Part shown: positions 45,753 to 54,570 of the stretch, piece after piece | Numbering within the stretch: position 1 is the stretch's first letter | Layout: each line of letters opens with the position of its first letter | Assembly: GCA_905182555.1 (NCBI GenBank) | Contig: CAJJBX010000009.1 | Coordinates: 124,001-188,000, forward strand | Reading direction: 5' to 3' | DNA length: 64,000 nucleotides | From: an uncultured Ilumatobacter sp. | GTDB taxonomy: Bacteria > Actinomycetota > Acidimicrobiia > Acidimicrobiales > Ilumatobacteraceae | Notes under the pieces: generated by a model | The model's database searches: none | Told to the model about the DNA's origin: nothing | What the model saw: only the letters and a program-made list of their open reading frames with translations | Position numbers and translations under genes: made by a program

Positions 45753-45788
45753 CACGCTTTGGTCTGACCCAAGCCTGACCCAAGCGTC
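45751..45788. terminator. Inverted repeat between convergent genes
   Basis: CGCTTTGGTC (45755-45764) and GACCCAAGCG (45777-45786) pair with one mismatch, and the flanks GAC/GTC may extend the stem; the loop repeats TGACCCAAGC. It falls in the 40 bases between convergent stops and resembles the palindrome at 7677, suggesting a shared bidirectional terminator family. Confidence 0.6.
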
Positions 45789-45792
45789 ACAG

Positions 45793-47142
45793 CTAGCCGC
45801 CGGTGATGATGAGGGTGGCGTCTTCGGGGTTGAGGTCTTCGAGTTCTTGGTGAGCAGTCTCGGGGTATGACGTGATGACGATAATTGTCACGACGACTTG
45901 GGCGAGGGCGAACATTCCAATCACCGTGCTGTACGACCAGCCAGCGTCGATGAGTTGCCCGGTGCTGATCAGGCCACCGATTCCACCGAGCAGCGCGAGT
46001 GCTGTGATGATGCCAGCGGCACGCGTGCGGTTGCCGGTCGGGAAGAGTTCGGTGCGGTAGACCGCCATTGCCGGAAACACCATGCTGCCGGTGATGCCGG
46101 CAAGGAACGAGAACCCCCACAGGATTGGTCCGCCGAACGTAAACGCCAGCACGACAGCCAGCGTCGAGAGGGGCAGCGCGACGGCGATCAGCGGTTTACG
46201 GCCATGCGTATCTGCGAATCGGCCACCGATGATCAAGCCGATCGCAGCGGGTGTGCCGACGACGAGTGAGAAGAGGCCGATGAGCCCTGCTGAGTAGCCG
46301 CGCACATCGCTGAGATAGCTGTTCTGGAAGAAGCTCGCGGGCGAGATGAAAATGTTGCCAATGAACGCCACGGAGCCGAGCAGCGCCATGCGTTTGCGGT
46401 CGAGCGGGACGCGTGGCGCCTTGCGTTCGACCGCTGCGGCGGTGAAGCGGCGGGTCTCTGGGAGCCGGCGGGTGAGGTCGAGGGCCACGATGCACCAGAT
46501 CGCGGACACCACGTAAACGAGGCGCCACGCGCCGGGGCCGAGATCGGCGAGCGCCAATGACGAGACAGCAATTCCGGCGCCGAAGCCGCTCGCCATCGCG
46601 AGGACGCTGATTGCGTAGGCGCGGGTGTTCTTCGGCACCTCTTCGGCGGCCATCACGCCAACCAGGAACGAGAGGGCGATGCCCATCGGGCGCGCGAGCG
46701 TCTGTGTGCCGACGAGCACGGCGAAATTGGGTGCCGCTGCACCAAGGATGGACAGCAGTGGCGCAATCCACGCGACCGCGACCATGACGCGGCGGCGGCC
46801 AATCCGATCGGCGAGCACTGCTGCGGGCAACGCCACGATGATGCCGGCGCGCACGATCGCTCCTGCGTATCCGACACCGGAGTCGCCGACCCCAAAGTCG
46901 TCGGCAGCAAACTTTGCGGTCTGCGTAAACAGGGTATTGATGAAGGCCGCGCTCATCGATGCTGCGGCCAGCAGACCCATCACGAGTACTTGCGTAGCGT
47001 CGAGCCGATCGGGCGGTGACCACCAGCCACGGTGCGACACTCGGCGGCGGAGTACCTGCTTGACAGGGATGCGGAAGAGCCAGCCGAACCACGGAATCGT
47101 CAGTCGGTACGAGGTGGTCTCGGTGATTGCATCGGGGCTCAC
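45793..47142 (-). CDS. Major facilitator superfamily transporter
   Basis: A 449-residue MFS protein with twelve hydrophobic segments. The signature between helices 2 and 3 is VLADRIGRRRVMVAVAW, and GGRFADTHGRKPLIAVALPLS marks the second half. The cytoplasmic N-terminal stretch (about 45 residues, RIPVKQVLRRRVSHRGWWSPPDRLDATQ) is longer than usual. The substrate is not identifiable. It is divergent from murA, with 190 bases between starts. Confidence 0.88.
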   Translation of the reverse strand: MSPDAITETTSYRLTIPWFGWLFRIPVKQVLRRRVSHRGWWSPPDRLDATQVLVMGLLAAASMSAAFINTLFTQTAKFAADDFGVGDSGVGYAGAIVRAGIIVALPAAVLADRIGRRRVMVAVAWIAPLLSILGAAAPNFAVLVGTQTLARPMGIALSFLVGVMAAEEVPKNTRAYAISVLAMASGFGAGIAVSSLALADLGPGAWRLVYVVSAIWCIVALDLTRRLPETRRFTAAAVERKAPRVPLDRKRMALLGSVAFIGNIFISPASFFQNSYLSDVRGYSAGLIGLFSLVVGTPAAIGLIIGGRFADTHGRKPLIAVALPLSTLAVVLAFTFGGPILWGFSFLAGITGSMVFPAMAVYRTELFPTGNRTRAAGIITALALLGGIGGLISTGQLIDAGWSYSTVIGMFALAQVVVTIIVITSYPETAHQELEDLNPEDATLIITGG

Positions 47143-47333
47143 CTCGACGTGTCGCTGGTACGTGGAGAACGGCCCGTAGACCTGATTGAAGACCTGTGGA
47201 TCGGTCGACGACGCCCTTCGAGGACAAGGTCGTCACGGGCGACCGTGATCGATGCGATGTGTTCGTTGTCATGCGGCCAGGTTCGGGTCACGATGCGACC
47301 GCCGGGCTCCACGGGGCGAGCATACTGGGGGTC

Positions 47334-48623
47334 ATGAGTACTGGAGTCGACACCGAAACGTTCGTCGTGCGTGGCTCGGGTCCAATTAAGGGCACCGTCC
47401 ACGTGCCGGGCGCAAAAAACTCGGTACTGAAGTTGATGGCGACCACGTTGCTCACCGATGGCACGTTCGAATTGACCAATGTGCCAGACATCGTCGACGT
47501 CACGATTATGGGTGAGTTGCTCGCTGCCCTCGGTGTCAACATGCAGCGGCCCGCACCCGGCCAGCTGTTACTGACCAATACGGGTCAGATCACGCCGGTC
47601 GCTCCCTATGAACTGGTCGAGAAGATTCGTGCGTCGATCAACGTGCTTGGACCACTCCTCACTCGGTGCGGGGAGGTTCGCCTGTCGATGCCGGGTGGCG
47701 ACGACTTCGGCGCTCGACCGATCGATATGCACATCAGCGGCCTCAAAGCCATGGGCGCCGAGTTCAGGTTCACCGACGAGTACCTCGAAGCACGTTGCGA
47801 ACGCCTCCACGGTGCTGACATCACCTTCGACTTTCCGAGCGTCGGCGCCACCGAGAACTTGCTCACGGCCGCAGTGTTCGCCGAGGGCCGCACAACGATC
47901 GACAACTGTGCTCGCGAGCCAGAAATCACCGACCTCTGCAACTTCCTGGTTGCGATGGGCGCTGACGTGTCGGGCATCGGCACGTCGAGGCTGACCATTG
48001 AGGGGGTCGAACGCGATGCGCTGCGCCCGGTGAGCTACTACACGGTTCCCGACCGCATCCAGGCCGCCACCTACCTCGCGGCCACCGCAGTCTCGAACGG
48101 TGAACTCAACGTGCTCGGAATCCGACCCGACGACATGACAATGCTGCTCGACCGCTTCGGTGACATGGGCCTGCAAATGTCACCTGTCGAGATCGACGGC
48201 GCGTCGGGACTGCACGTCGCGGCGCCGGAGCGGATGCGGTCCATTGACGTCGCCACGCTGCCGTACCCAGGAATCGCCACCGACTACAAGCCGCTGATCA
48301 TCACGATGCTGTCGGTCGCCGACGGCGTCGGCATCGTTACCGAGAATCTCTATCCCGGACGCTTCCGCTACGTCGAGGAGTTGCAGCGGTTGGGCGCGGA
48401 CATCGGTACGACTGGCCACCACGCCGTGATCCGCGGCGTCCCACGCCTGTGTGGCGCCGAAGTGCAGGCACACGACATTCGCGCGGGCGCAGCAATGGTC
48501 GTTGCCGGCCTCGCTGCCGAAGGTGAGACCATCATCTCGGGCGTGCACCACATCGATCGTGGCTATGACGATCTGGTCGGCCGATTGAGCGCTGTTGGCG
48601 CAGATATTCGACGAGTCGGTTGA
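47334..48623 (+). CDS. murA: UDP-N-acetylglucosamine 1-carboxyvinyltransferase
   Basis: First committed enzyme of peptidoglycan synthesis: transfers enolpyruvate from PEP to UDP-GlcNAc. VPGAKNSVLKLMATTLLT carries the catalytic lysine and asparagine. The active-site loop reads SMPGGDDFGARPIDMHISGLK: the cysteine of most bacteria is replaced by aspartate, as in mycobacterial MurA, a change known to give natural fosfomycin resistance. ATG 47334 gives 429 residues; the ORF track starts earlier by read-through. The stop overlaps the next gene (TTGA). Confidence 0.95.
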   Translation: MSTGVDTETFVVRGSGPIKGTVHVPGAKNSVLKLMATTLLTDGTFELTNVPDIVDVTIMGELLAALGVNMQRPAPGQLLLTNTGQITPVAPYELVEKIRASINVLGPLLTRCGEVRLSMPGGDDFGARPIDMHISGLKAMGAEFRFTDEYLEARCERLHGADITFDFPSVGATENLLTAAVFAEGRTTIDNCAREPEITDLCNFLVAMGADVSGIGTSRLTIEGVERDALRPVSYYTVPDRIQAATYLAATAVSNGELNVLGIRPDDMTMLLDRFGDMGLQMSPVEIDGASGLHVAAPERMRSIDVATLPYPGIATDYKPLIITMLSVADGVGIVTENLYPGRFRYVEELQRLGADIGTTGHHAVIRGVPRLCGAEVQAHDIRAGAAMVVAGLAAEGETIISGVHHIDRGYDDLVGRLSAVGADIRRVG

Positions 48624-50591
48624 AGTACGAACCAGGCATCGATGGGCTCCGCGCCGTCTCTGTCGGCGCGGTTTTCTTGTTCCATGCCGGTGTGGTCAGT
48701 GGAGGATTCATCGGCGTTGACGTCTTCTTTGTCATCTCCGGGTACCTGATTACCGCACTTGCGCTCGCCGAGATCGACCGAACCGACCGGCTTGCGCTCG
48801 GATCATTTTGGGCGCGTCGAGCACGGCGCCTGCTTCCGGCGATGTTGTGCGCTGTGCGCCGCCGTGCTCGGCTATTCGGTGATCGAGGGCGGTGAAGCGA
48901 TGCAACGCGTTGGGCGCGACGTGGGTTATGCGCTGCTCTACGTGGCCAACTGGGGCCAGGTTGGCCAGGGCCGTGACTATTTTGCGCTGTACGAATCGCC
49001 GTCGCTGCTCGAGCATGCCTGGTCGTTGGCGGTCGAAGAACAGTTTTATCTGGTCTGGCCGATCGTGTTGGTCGTGGTTTTGCGGGTCGCCGGCACGCAG
49101 CGGGTCCGGAGCGCGGTTGCCGGCGTCGCAGTCGCAGTGGCTGCAGGATCCGTTGTGCTTGCCACCGTGTTGGCGTCTGATGAGGGCCAGGGCCTGAGCC
49201 GGCTGTACTTCGGGACCGACACGCGAGCAGCCGGCCTGGCGGTCGGCGCAACGGCGGGGGCAATGGGCCTGCGCCGAGCCCACCGGTCGCGTACCGCTGA
49301 CATTGCAGGGCTGGTGAGCGTGCTCGGCTTGGTCGCGTTCGCAGTGACGCTGCGCGGCGATGAGCGGTGGCTCTACGGGCCTGGGTTCTTGATGATTGCG
49401 CTGTTGTCGGTCACTGCGATGTGGGCCGCGACGTCAGATGGGATAGTCCAACAGGTGTTGTCCAACCGCATGCTCGTCGGCATTGGTCGGGTGTCCTACG
49501 GCGTGTACCTCTGGCACTGGCCGGTGATCGTGGTCCTCGACGCCGAACGAACCGGCCTCAGTGGTATCGCCCTCGGCGCGCTCTGGGTCGCAGTGACTGC
49601 GCTCCTCACAGCTGCGTCGTGGTTTGCCGTCGAACGGAATGCCCCGATGCCGAAGTTGGCTGCGCCCCATCGTGGTGTCGGCTACGCGATTGGCGTCGGT
49701 GCACTTGTCGTTGGTGCGACGGTGGTGTCGGCCGCCGAAAATCAGCGGGTCGATGACGCACCCTTTGCCATTCCGCCTGCGGTAACCACATTGCTGACAT
49801 CATCACCAGTGTCAACCGCGTCAGGACCTGGCGAGCCAACACCGGATGCCGAGCTCCCGACGACCTCGCTCGTGGCGCCATCGACCGCTGAAGCGACGGC
49901 TTCGACGGTCGCTGAAGCGACGGCTTCGACGGTCGCGCTGCCGAATCGACCACTGCGTGTGCAGATCATCGGCGACTCGGTCGCGGAATCGCTGACGAGC
50001 CAGCAAATCACCGAAATTGCCACAGGACGGTTCGGTGAGGTGACGGTCCGCAACGATGGCCAGATCGCCTGCTCGATGGTTCGTGCAGGCAAATGGTGGC
50101 TGCTCGATGACTCGCAACTCGGCGACCCGCAAGACTGCCGGGGTGCCGACCGATTCGGTGACGCCGTCGATGCGTTCGAACCCGACGTCGTGTATCTCCT
50201 CTTCGGCTGGCCGGGCGTTGGGGGCGGGCGCGAGCTCGATGATGGCTCAGTTATCAGACCGTGCGAGGCGGGCTTTGATGACCGCTGGCGGTTCGAGTAT
50301 CAGGCGATGATTAGGCGGTTCGAGGAGTCGGCGACCGTCGTTTTTTCGTCGGTGGCACCGCCAGCGATTCCGATCGCTGATCGGCGCCCGGGGACGGGCT
50401 GTCTGAATACAGCGTCGGATGAGCTCGACGGGAACCGGTTCGACTACTCCAACTGGTTGTGTCCCGACGGCGACTGCGAGGCAAGCGCGGGGCTGCGTTC
50501 CGATGGCATCCATTTCCGCAACTCAGCCGAGCTGCAAGAGCAGGTCCTCCAAGCCCTCCTCGATCAGGTGCTGCCCGCCGCCGGCTACTAG
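48620..50591 (+). CDS. Acyltransferase 3 family protein with SGNH domain (OafA/YrhL-like), one frameshift
   Basis: Membrane O-acyltransferase that modifies cell-envelope glycans. The N-terminal part reads EPGIDGLRAVSVGAVFLFHAG, GGFIGVDVFFVISGYLITAL, FWARRARRLLPAM; a frame change near 48845 leads to the main frame (LLEHAWSLAVEEQFYLVWPIVLVV, VSYGVYLWHWPVIVV), about ten spans, then a Ser/Thr/Ala linker with a duplicated 24-base unit (AEATASTV twice) and an extracytoplasmic SGNH hydrolase domain (VQIIGDSVAESL, DGIHFRNSAELQEQ). The TTG start overlaps murA, so wall-related coupling is possible. Confidence 0.88.
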
Positions 50592-50715
50592 TGCCGTGCC
50601 AAGGGACGTTTGCCCTGTTGTGGGGCGTCTACGAACCGGCGCCCTCGGAAGCCGTCGCCGTCGCAGAGCAGCGTTATAGGTGCTTTCGCGGGGAATCTGT
50701 GCTTGGGTCGGGGCG

Positions 50716-51316
50716 TCAGCGCTTGCGGACCCAGGGGAGCCCGGCGAGCATGTAGCCGACCACGGAGTCGAGCTGCGATCGAGTCGGCCCGGTCCGCGAG
50801 ATTGCTGAGAGCGCTGAGACCTGCCCAAGTACAAACGGGACGACGGCTGCCACCGAAGTTGCTGGTTCGAGCTCACCGCCATTGATGGCCGCTTCGACAA
50901 GATCCTTTTCATCAACCCAATCGCCCTTGCAGCCGGTCAATGGTCGCAGCGATGGGCCCGGTCGTGAACGTGCCTGTCATGGCGCTGTCGCCGAGAAAGC
51001 AGCCTGCAGGGAGGTCATCGTCGACAATCCGATCGACGAAGACCGCGAAGAATCCGGTGAGCGCGTCGCGGAGTGTGGCCGCTTGCTCAAGGTGTTGTTC
51101 GGCGGGAGCGATGTACGCCCGGTGGTAGGTGTCGAGGGCCGCAGCGAACACGGCCTCCTTTTCTCCGAAGGCCCGGTAGACGGTCGGTTTCGTCACGCCG
51201 AGCTCGGCGGCGACCTGATCGATGGTCGCTCCTGCGTACCCGTCATGCCAGAAATGACGAAGGATCACGGGCATCGCAGCCTCGAGATCGAGGGATTGGG
51301 GGCGTCCGGCAGGCAT
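50716..51316 (-). CDS. TetR/AcrR family regulator, one frameshift
   Basis: The N-terminal helix-turn-helix reads GYAGATIDQVAAELGVTKPTVYRAFGEKEAVFAAAL and the ligand domain continues LTGFFAVFVDRIVDDDLPAGCFLGDSAMTG. At about 50935 the frame breaks after IDRLQG and resumes as WVDEKDLVEAAINGGELEPATSVAAVVPFVLGQVSALSAI, the normal C-terminal helices. One base restores about 200 residues. It is divergent from an MFS transporter, a classic local repressor-pump layout with a palindrome between them. Confidence 0.87.
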
Positions 51317-51342
51317 TTCGTACCTTTAAGTAAAAGTATTCC

Positions 51343-51371
51343 TTGACCGAAGAGTATCGGTGATTCAGTAT
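51343..51371 (+). promoter_or_regulatory. Putative promoter of the MFS gene
   Basis: TTGACC (51343-51348) and CAGTAT (51366-51371) are 17 bases apart, about 60 bases before the MFS start. The -35 box is good, the -10 box weak. The palindrome at 51374 overlaps the expected transcription start. Confidence 0.4.
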
Positions 51372-51373
51372 GG

Positions 51374-51389
51374 CGTACTAGCGAGTACG
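51374..51389. promoter_or_regulatory. Candidate TetR operator
   Basis: CGTACT-AGCG-AGTACG is a perfect 6+6 inverted repeat with a 4-base centre, placed between the divergent TetR and MFS genes and just after the predicted MFS promoter, where a bound repressor would block initiation. Confidence 0.5.
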
Positions 51390-51434
51390 AAATCAACCGT
51401 CAGCTCGCGCGCTTAGCACCCGGAGACAACCCGC

Positions 51435-52634
51435 ATGTCAATCAACACGACCGTCAGCGCCGACGTTGGTGCACCCCACGGAGTCGACTCGGCGCGCTCC
51501 TGGGTGGTTGTGGCCTCTGCGTTCCTCGCCATGTTCACCGTGTTCGGGGTCGCCTACAGCTTCGGCGAGTTCTTTGGGCCCATGGCTGACGAGTTCGGAA
51601 CCAGCCGATCGGCGACGGCGCTGTTCTTCGCGATCACCACGTTTGCCTACTTTATGATCGGAATCGTCAGTGGCCGGGTCGCGGATCGCGTGGGCCCGCG
51701 ACGTGTGATGATCTTCGGCGCTGTTGCGATGGTGGGCGGCCTCCTGCTCACCGCCGAGGTCTCGTCGATCCGCCTCGGCTACCTCACCTACGGACTCGGT
51801 GTCGGGATCGGGGTCGCGTGCTGTTACGTGCCGATGGTTGCAACCGTCGGGGGCTGGTTCGAGCAGCGACGCACACTCGCCCTCGGCCTCGCGGTCGCAG
51901 GCATCGGATTCGGCACGCTCGTGATGGTCCCGATCATGGAGCGAGTGATCGAAGCCAACGGCTGGCGCGACGCGTATCGAGTCCTTGCAGTCGTGTCGGG
52001 GGTCCTGTTGGTCATCGCCGCGGTGGGGGCACATCGACCTCCCGGTTCATCCGCCGCGCCCCGACCGATCCGCGAGATCATCAGTGGACGTCGCGACTTC
52101 TGGTTCCTCTACGCGTCATCGCTCTTCCTCGCAGCCGCACTATTCACACCGTTCGTGTTCATGGCCGACTACATCGACACCACGGGAACTTCGGGCTCCG
52201 CTGCAGTACTGCTCGGGGTGATTGGCATGGCGTCGATCATCGGTCGCCTGGGACTCGGTGCGCTCGCGGGCCGGATGAGCATCGTGGGGCTCTACCGCCT
52301 GTCGTGTCTCGGACTCGGGCTGAGCTTCGTGATCTGGATCGTCGCCGACACGAACTATTCGCTGTTGATCGCCTTTACGGTCGTCCTCGGCGTGTCCTAC
52401 GGCGGGATCATCGCGCTCTCCCCAGCCGTGGTGGCGCAGTTGTTCGGCACGCTCGGCATGGGCGGGGTCCTCGGGGCGCTCTACACAGCGAACGGTCTGG
52501 GCGGACTCATCGGCCCGCCGACGATCGGACAGATCATCGACTCGTCAGGCCACACCGCTGCCCAATGGACTGCCCTCGGTTCGGGCCTACTTGGAACTGC
52601 GTTGCTGACCCGCTTGAAACCCCAGGACGGGTGA
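51435..52634 (+). CDS. Major facilitator superfamily transporter (monocarboxylate-like)
   Basis: A 399-residue, twelve-span transporter of the OFA/monocarboxylate porter type: SFGEFFGPMADEFGTSRSATALFFAIT, GRVADRVGPRRVMIFGAV, GVGIGVACCYVPMVATVGGWFEQRRTLALGLAVAGIGFGT. ATG 51435 is preceded by GGAG nine bases upstream. It is likely to carry a small organic acid, but the substrate is unknown. Control by the divergent TetR protein is inferred. Confidence 0.9.
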   Translation: MSINTTVSADVGAPHGVDSARSWVVVASAFLAMFTVFGVAYSFGEFFGPMADEFGTSRSATALFFAITTFAYFMIGIVSGRVADRVGPRRVMIFGAVAMVGGLLLTAEVSSIRLGYLTYGLGVGIGVACCYVPMVATVGGWFEQRRTLALGLAVAGIGFGTLVMVPIMERVIEANGWRDAYRVLAVVSGVLLVIAAVGAHRPPGSSAAPRPIREIISGRRDFWFLYASSLFLAAALFTPFVFMADYIDTTGTSGSAAVLLGVIGMASIIGRLGLGALAGRMSIVGLYRLSCLGLGLSFVIWIVADTNYSLLIAFTVVLGVSYGGIIALSPAVVAQLFGTLGMGGVLGALYTANGLGGLIGPPTIGQIIDSSGHTAAQWTALGSGLLGTALLTRLKPQDG

Positions 52635-52935
52635 CACAAGGACTCAGCTCCCCAGAAGAACGATGAAGTGCGCGATCGGCTGTTCCACTGCGGTTGGCTC
52701 AACATCACCGGCGAAGCCGATCAGCCCGGTGGGCTCGAATTTCGAAACCAGCACGGACGAGTTATCAAGCCGTCGTGCGCAGCACCAAACTTGCCAACCG
52801 GCCCACAGCTGAAACCTGCCACGCACCGGTTACGACGGCCGACGCGACCGCATGCAATCCGACAGCGAATACCTCGCCAGTTTCGCGCCCCCCGGGCTGC
52901 GCTGACCACCGGGACTTTGCCGACGATTCAGCCTG
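52635..52935. other. Intergenic stretch, no recognised gene
   Basis: About 300 bases between the MFS gene and a small minus-strand protein. A minus-strand frame (52644-52826) gives SKFEPTGLIGFAGDVEPTAVEQPIAHFIVLLGS, which has a coding look but no start, no family and no continuation. It may be a gene remnant. Confidence 0.4.
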
Positions 52936-53145
52936 CTACTTCGATGATCTTGCGGACTTTGAAGGTTTGGTCGGCCCGTTCGGGCGCTTCGTGCCGTCGG
53001 GTGTAATCGCATCGACACGGCGCTTCGCCAGCACGAGAAGGCCAATGATCACGACGATTGGTCCGCTGACGAGCAGAAACTCGTCCCAACCGCCCTCGTG
53101 GGCGAGGATGGCTTGAATCGCAACCTGTGATGAACCAATGCTCAC
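52936..53145 (-). CDS. Small single-span membrane protein
   Basis: A 69-residue frame starting at GTG 53145: SIGSSQVAIQAILAHEGGWDEFLLVSGPIVVIIGLLVLAKRRVD, then a hydrophilic basic tail rich in Pro, Lys and Ser. One transmembrane helix is expected. No family is recognised. The longer ORF in the track runs through the nifU-like gene on the other strand and is not credible. It is divergent from the NifU-like gene. Confidence 0.55.
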   Translation of the reverse strand: MSIGSSQVAIQAILAHEGGWDEFLLVSGPIVVIIGLLVLAKRRVDAITPDGTKRPNGPTKPSKSARSSK

Positions 53146-53229
53146 AGCTAGGGATCGTACGGGCGGTGGTGATTGAATGGACAATGAGCCCCACCGACTC
53201 TCTCGGTGGGCCCACCGAATTGAGGCGTC

Positions 53230-53529
53230 ATGCGTGAACAGGTCGAAGCCACAATCGAAGTGATCCGCCCGGCAGTTCAGGCCGACGGCGGCGACATTGT
53301 TCTGCATGCGGTAAACGAAGACACCGGGCTGGTCGAAGTCGAACTTACTGGTGCCTGCGTTGGCTGCCCGTCGTCCACGGTCACCTTGAAAGCCGGGATC
53401 GAGCGCATCATGCGAGACCGCGTCGACGGCGTCACGGAAGTGATCAACATTGCTGAAGTGATCAACATCGATGAAGTGATCTGTCCCACCAACCACGCGA
53501 TCTTCACCGCCGAAGACGTGCTCACGTAA
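53230..53529 (+). CDS. NifU-like iron-sulfur scaffold domain protein
   Basis: A 99-residue single-domain protein: VEATIEVIRPAVQADGGDIVLHAV and VELTGACVGCPSSTVTLKAGIERIMRDRVDGV with the CxxC pair that holds a transient Fe-S cluster. The C-terminal part contains a short internal repeat (EVINIAEVINIDEV). Such NfuA-type domains deliver clusters to apo-enzymes such as IlvD. It precedes the MeaB gene by 26 bases. Confidence 0.9.
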   Translation: MREQVEATIEVIRPAVQADGGDIVLHAVNEDTGLVEVELTGACVGCPSSTVTLKAGIERIMRDRVDGVTEVINIAEVINIDEVICPTNHAIFTAEDVLT

Positions 53530-53555
53530 CCGGCGCTGCAATACTCCGAGTCTTC

Positions 53556-54518
53556 ATGGCACGCCAACGCAAACCACCAGCTGAACTCTTTGCCAACGCC
53601 CTCGAAGGCGATCGCAGCGCTCTTGCACGTCTGCTGTCGCTGATCGAACGAGGAGAAGACGAAGCACGCGAAGTCGGTCGCCTGGCCTACTCCCGAAGCG
53701 GTGAGGGCTACACAGTCGGCCTCACCGGTGCACCCGGGGCTGGCAAGAGCACGCTGACCAGCGCGATCATTGGCCATCTTCGCTCGCTTGACCTGGAGAT
53801 TGCGGTGCTCGCCATCGACCCGTCGTCACCCTTTACCGGCGGTGCGATCCTCGGTGACCGCGTGCGCATGCAAGATCACGCCACCGACCCGGGGGTCTTC
53901 ATCCGATCGATGGCCACGCGCGGTCATCTCGGCGGGCTGTCGCTGGCGACTCCCGAAGCGGTGCGTGTCCTCGATGCGATTGGTCGCAAGTGGGTTTTGG
54001 TCGAAACCGTTGGCGTGGGTCAGGTCGAAGTCGAAGTCGCCGGCAAGGCTGACACCACGGTCGTCGTCGTCAACCCAGGTTGGGGCGACAGCGTGCAGGC
54101 CAACAAGGCCGGTCTGATGGAGATCGCTGACATCTTCGTGATCAACAAGGCCGACCGCAAGGGTGTCGATGAGACGCAGCGGGATCTGATGCAGATGCTC
54201 GACTTGGGCGCCATGCCCCACGACGCGTGGAGGCCGCCGATCATCCCGGCAGTTGGCACGACGGGGCAAGGAGTCACCGATATCTGGGACGCAGTGCTCG
54301 AACATCGCGCAGCCTCGGAAGCCTCAGGTGAACTCGAACGTCGCCGCACGTTCCGGTTGCGTGAGGAGCTCCGCGAGATCATTGCCAACCGCCTTGGACG
54401 GCGCGCTCGTGAGATCTGCACCGGTGACCGCTGGGACGAGTTGACCGATGAAGTCGTGGCCCGCACCACTGATCCGTGGACTGCTGCTGACGAAATGCTT
54501 TCCGCAGTCGACGCCTGA
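53556..54518 (+). CDS. meaB: Methylmalonyl-CoA mutase-associated GTPase MeaB
   Basis: G3E-type GTPase chaperone that loads adenosylcobalamin into methylmalonyl-CoA mutase and protects it. Walker A GLTGAPGAGKSTLTSAIIGHL, LAIDPSSPFTGGAILGDRVRM, the switch ATRGHLGGLS, VLVETVGVGQVEVEVAGKADTTVVVVNPGWGD and the guanine motif INKAD are clear. At 320 residues it is complete. The mutase genes are not in this window. It links to the B12 genes by function only. Confidence 0.94.
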   Translation: MARQRKPPAELFANALEGDRSALARLLSLIERGEDEAREVGRLAYSRSGEGYTVGLTGAPGAGKSTLTSAIIGHLRSLDLEIAVLAIDPSSPFTGGAILGDRVRMQDHATDPGVFIRSMATRGHLGGLSLATPEAVRVLDAIGRKWVLVETVGVGQVEVEVAGKADTTVVVVNPGWGDSVQANKAGLMEIADIFVINKADRKGVDETQRDLMQMLDLGAMPHDAWRPPIIPAVGTTGQGVTDIWDAVLEHRAASEASGELERRRTFRLREELREIIANRLGRRAREICTGDRWDELTDEVVARTTDPWTAADEMLSAVDA

Positions 54519-54519
54519 C

Positions 54520-54561
54520 CTCTATGACCCAATCTCTATGACCCAATCTCTATGACGCAAT
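54520..54561. repeat. 14-bp tandem repeat, three copies
   Basis: CTCTATGACCCAAT occurs twice and a third time with one change (CTCTATGACGCAAT), filling the space between the MeaB stop and the next ATG. It holds no gene and could vary in length; its last copy ends ten bases before the dehydrogenase start. Confidence 0.95.
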
Positions 54562-54570
54562 GAGGGGGCG

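Noticed and set aside
52936-53541. 201-aa minus-strand ORF through the NifU-like gene
   Set aside because: Only its last 69 codons look coding; the rest is antisense to the CxxC scaffold gene.
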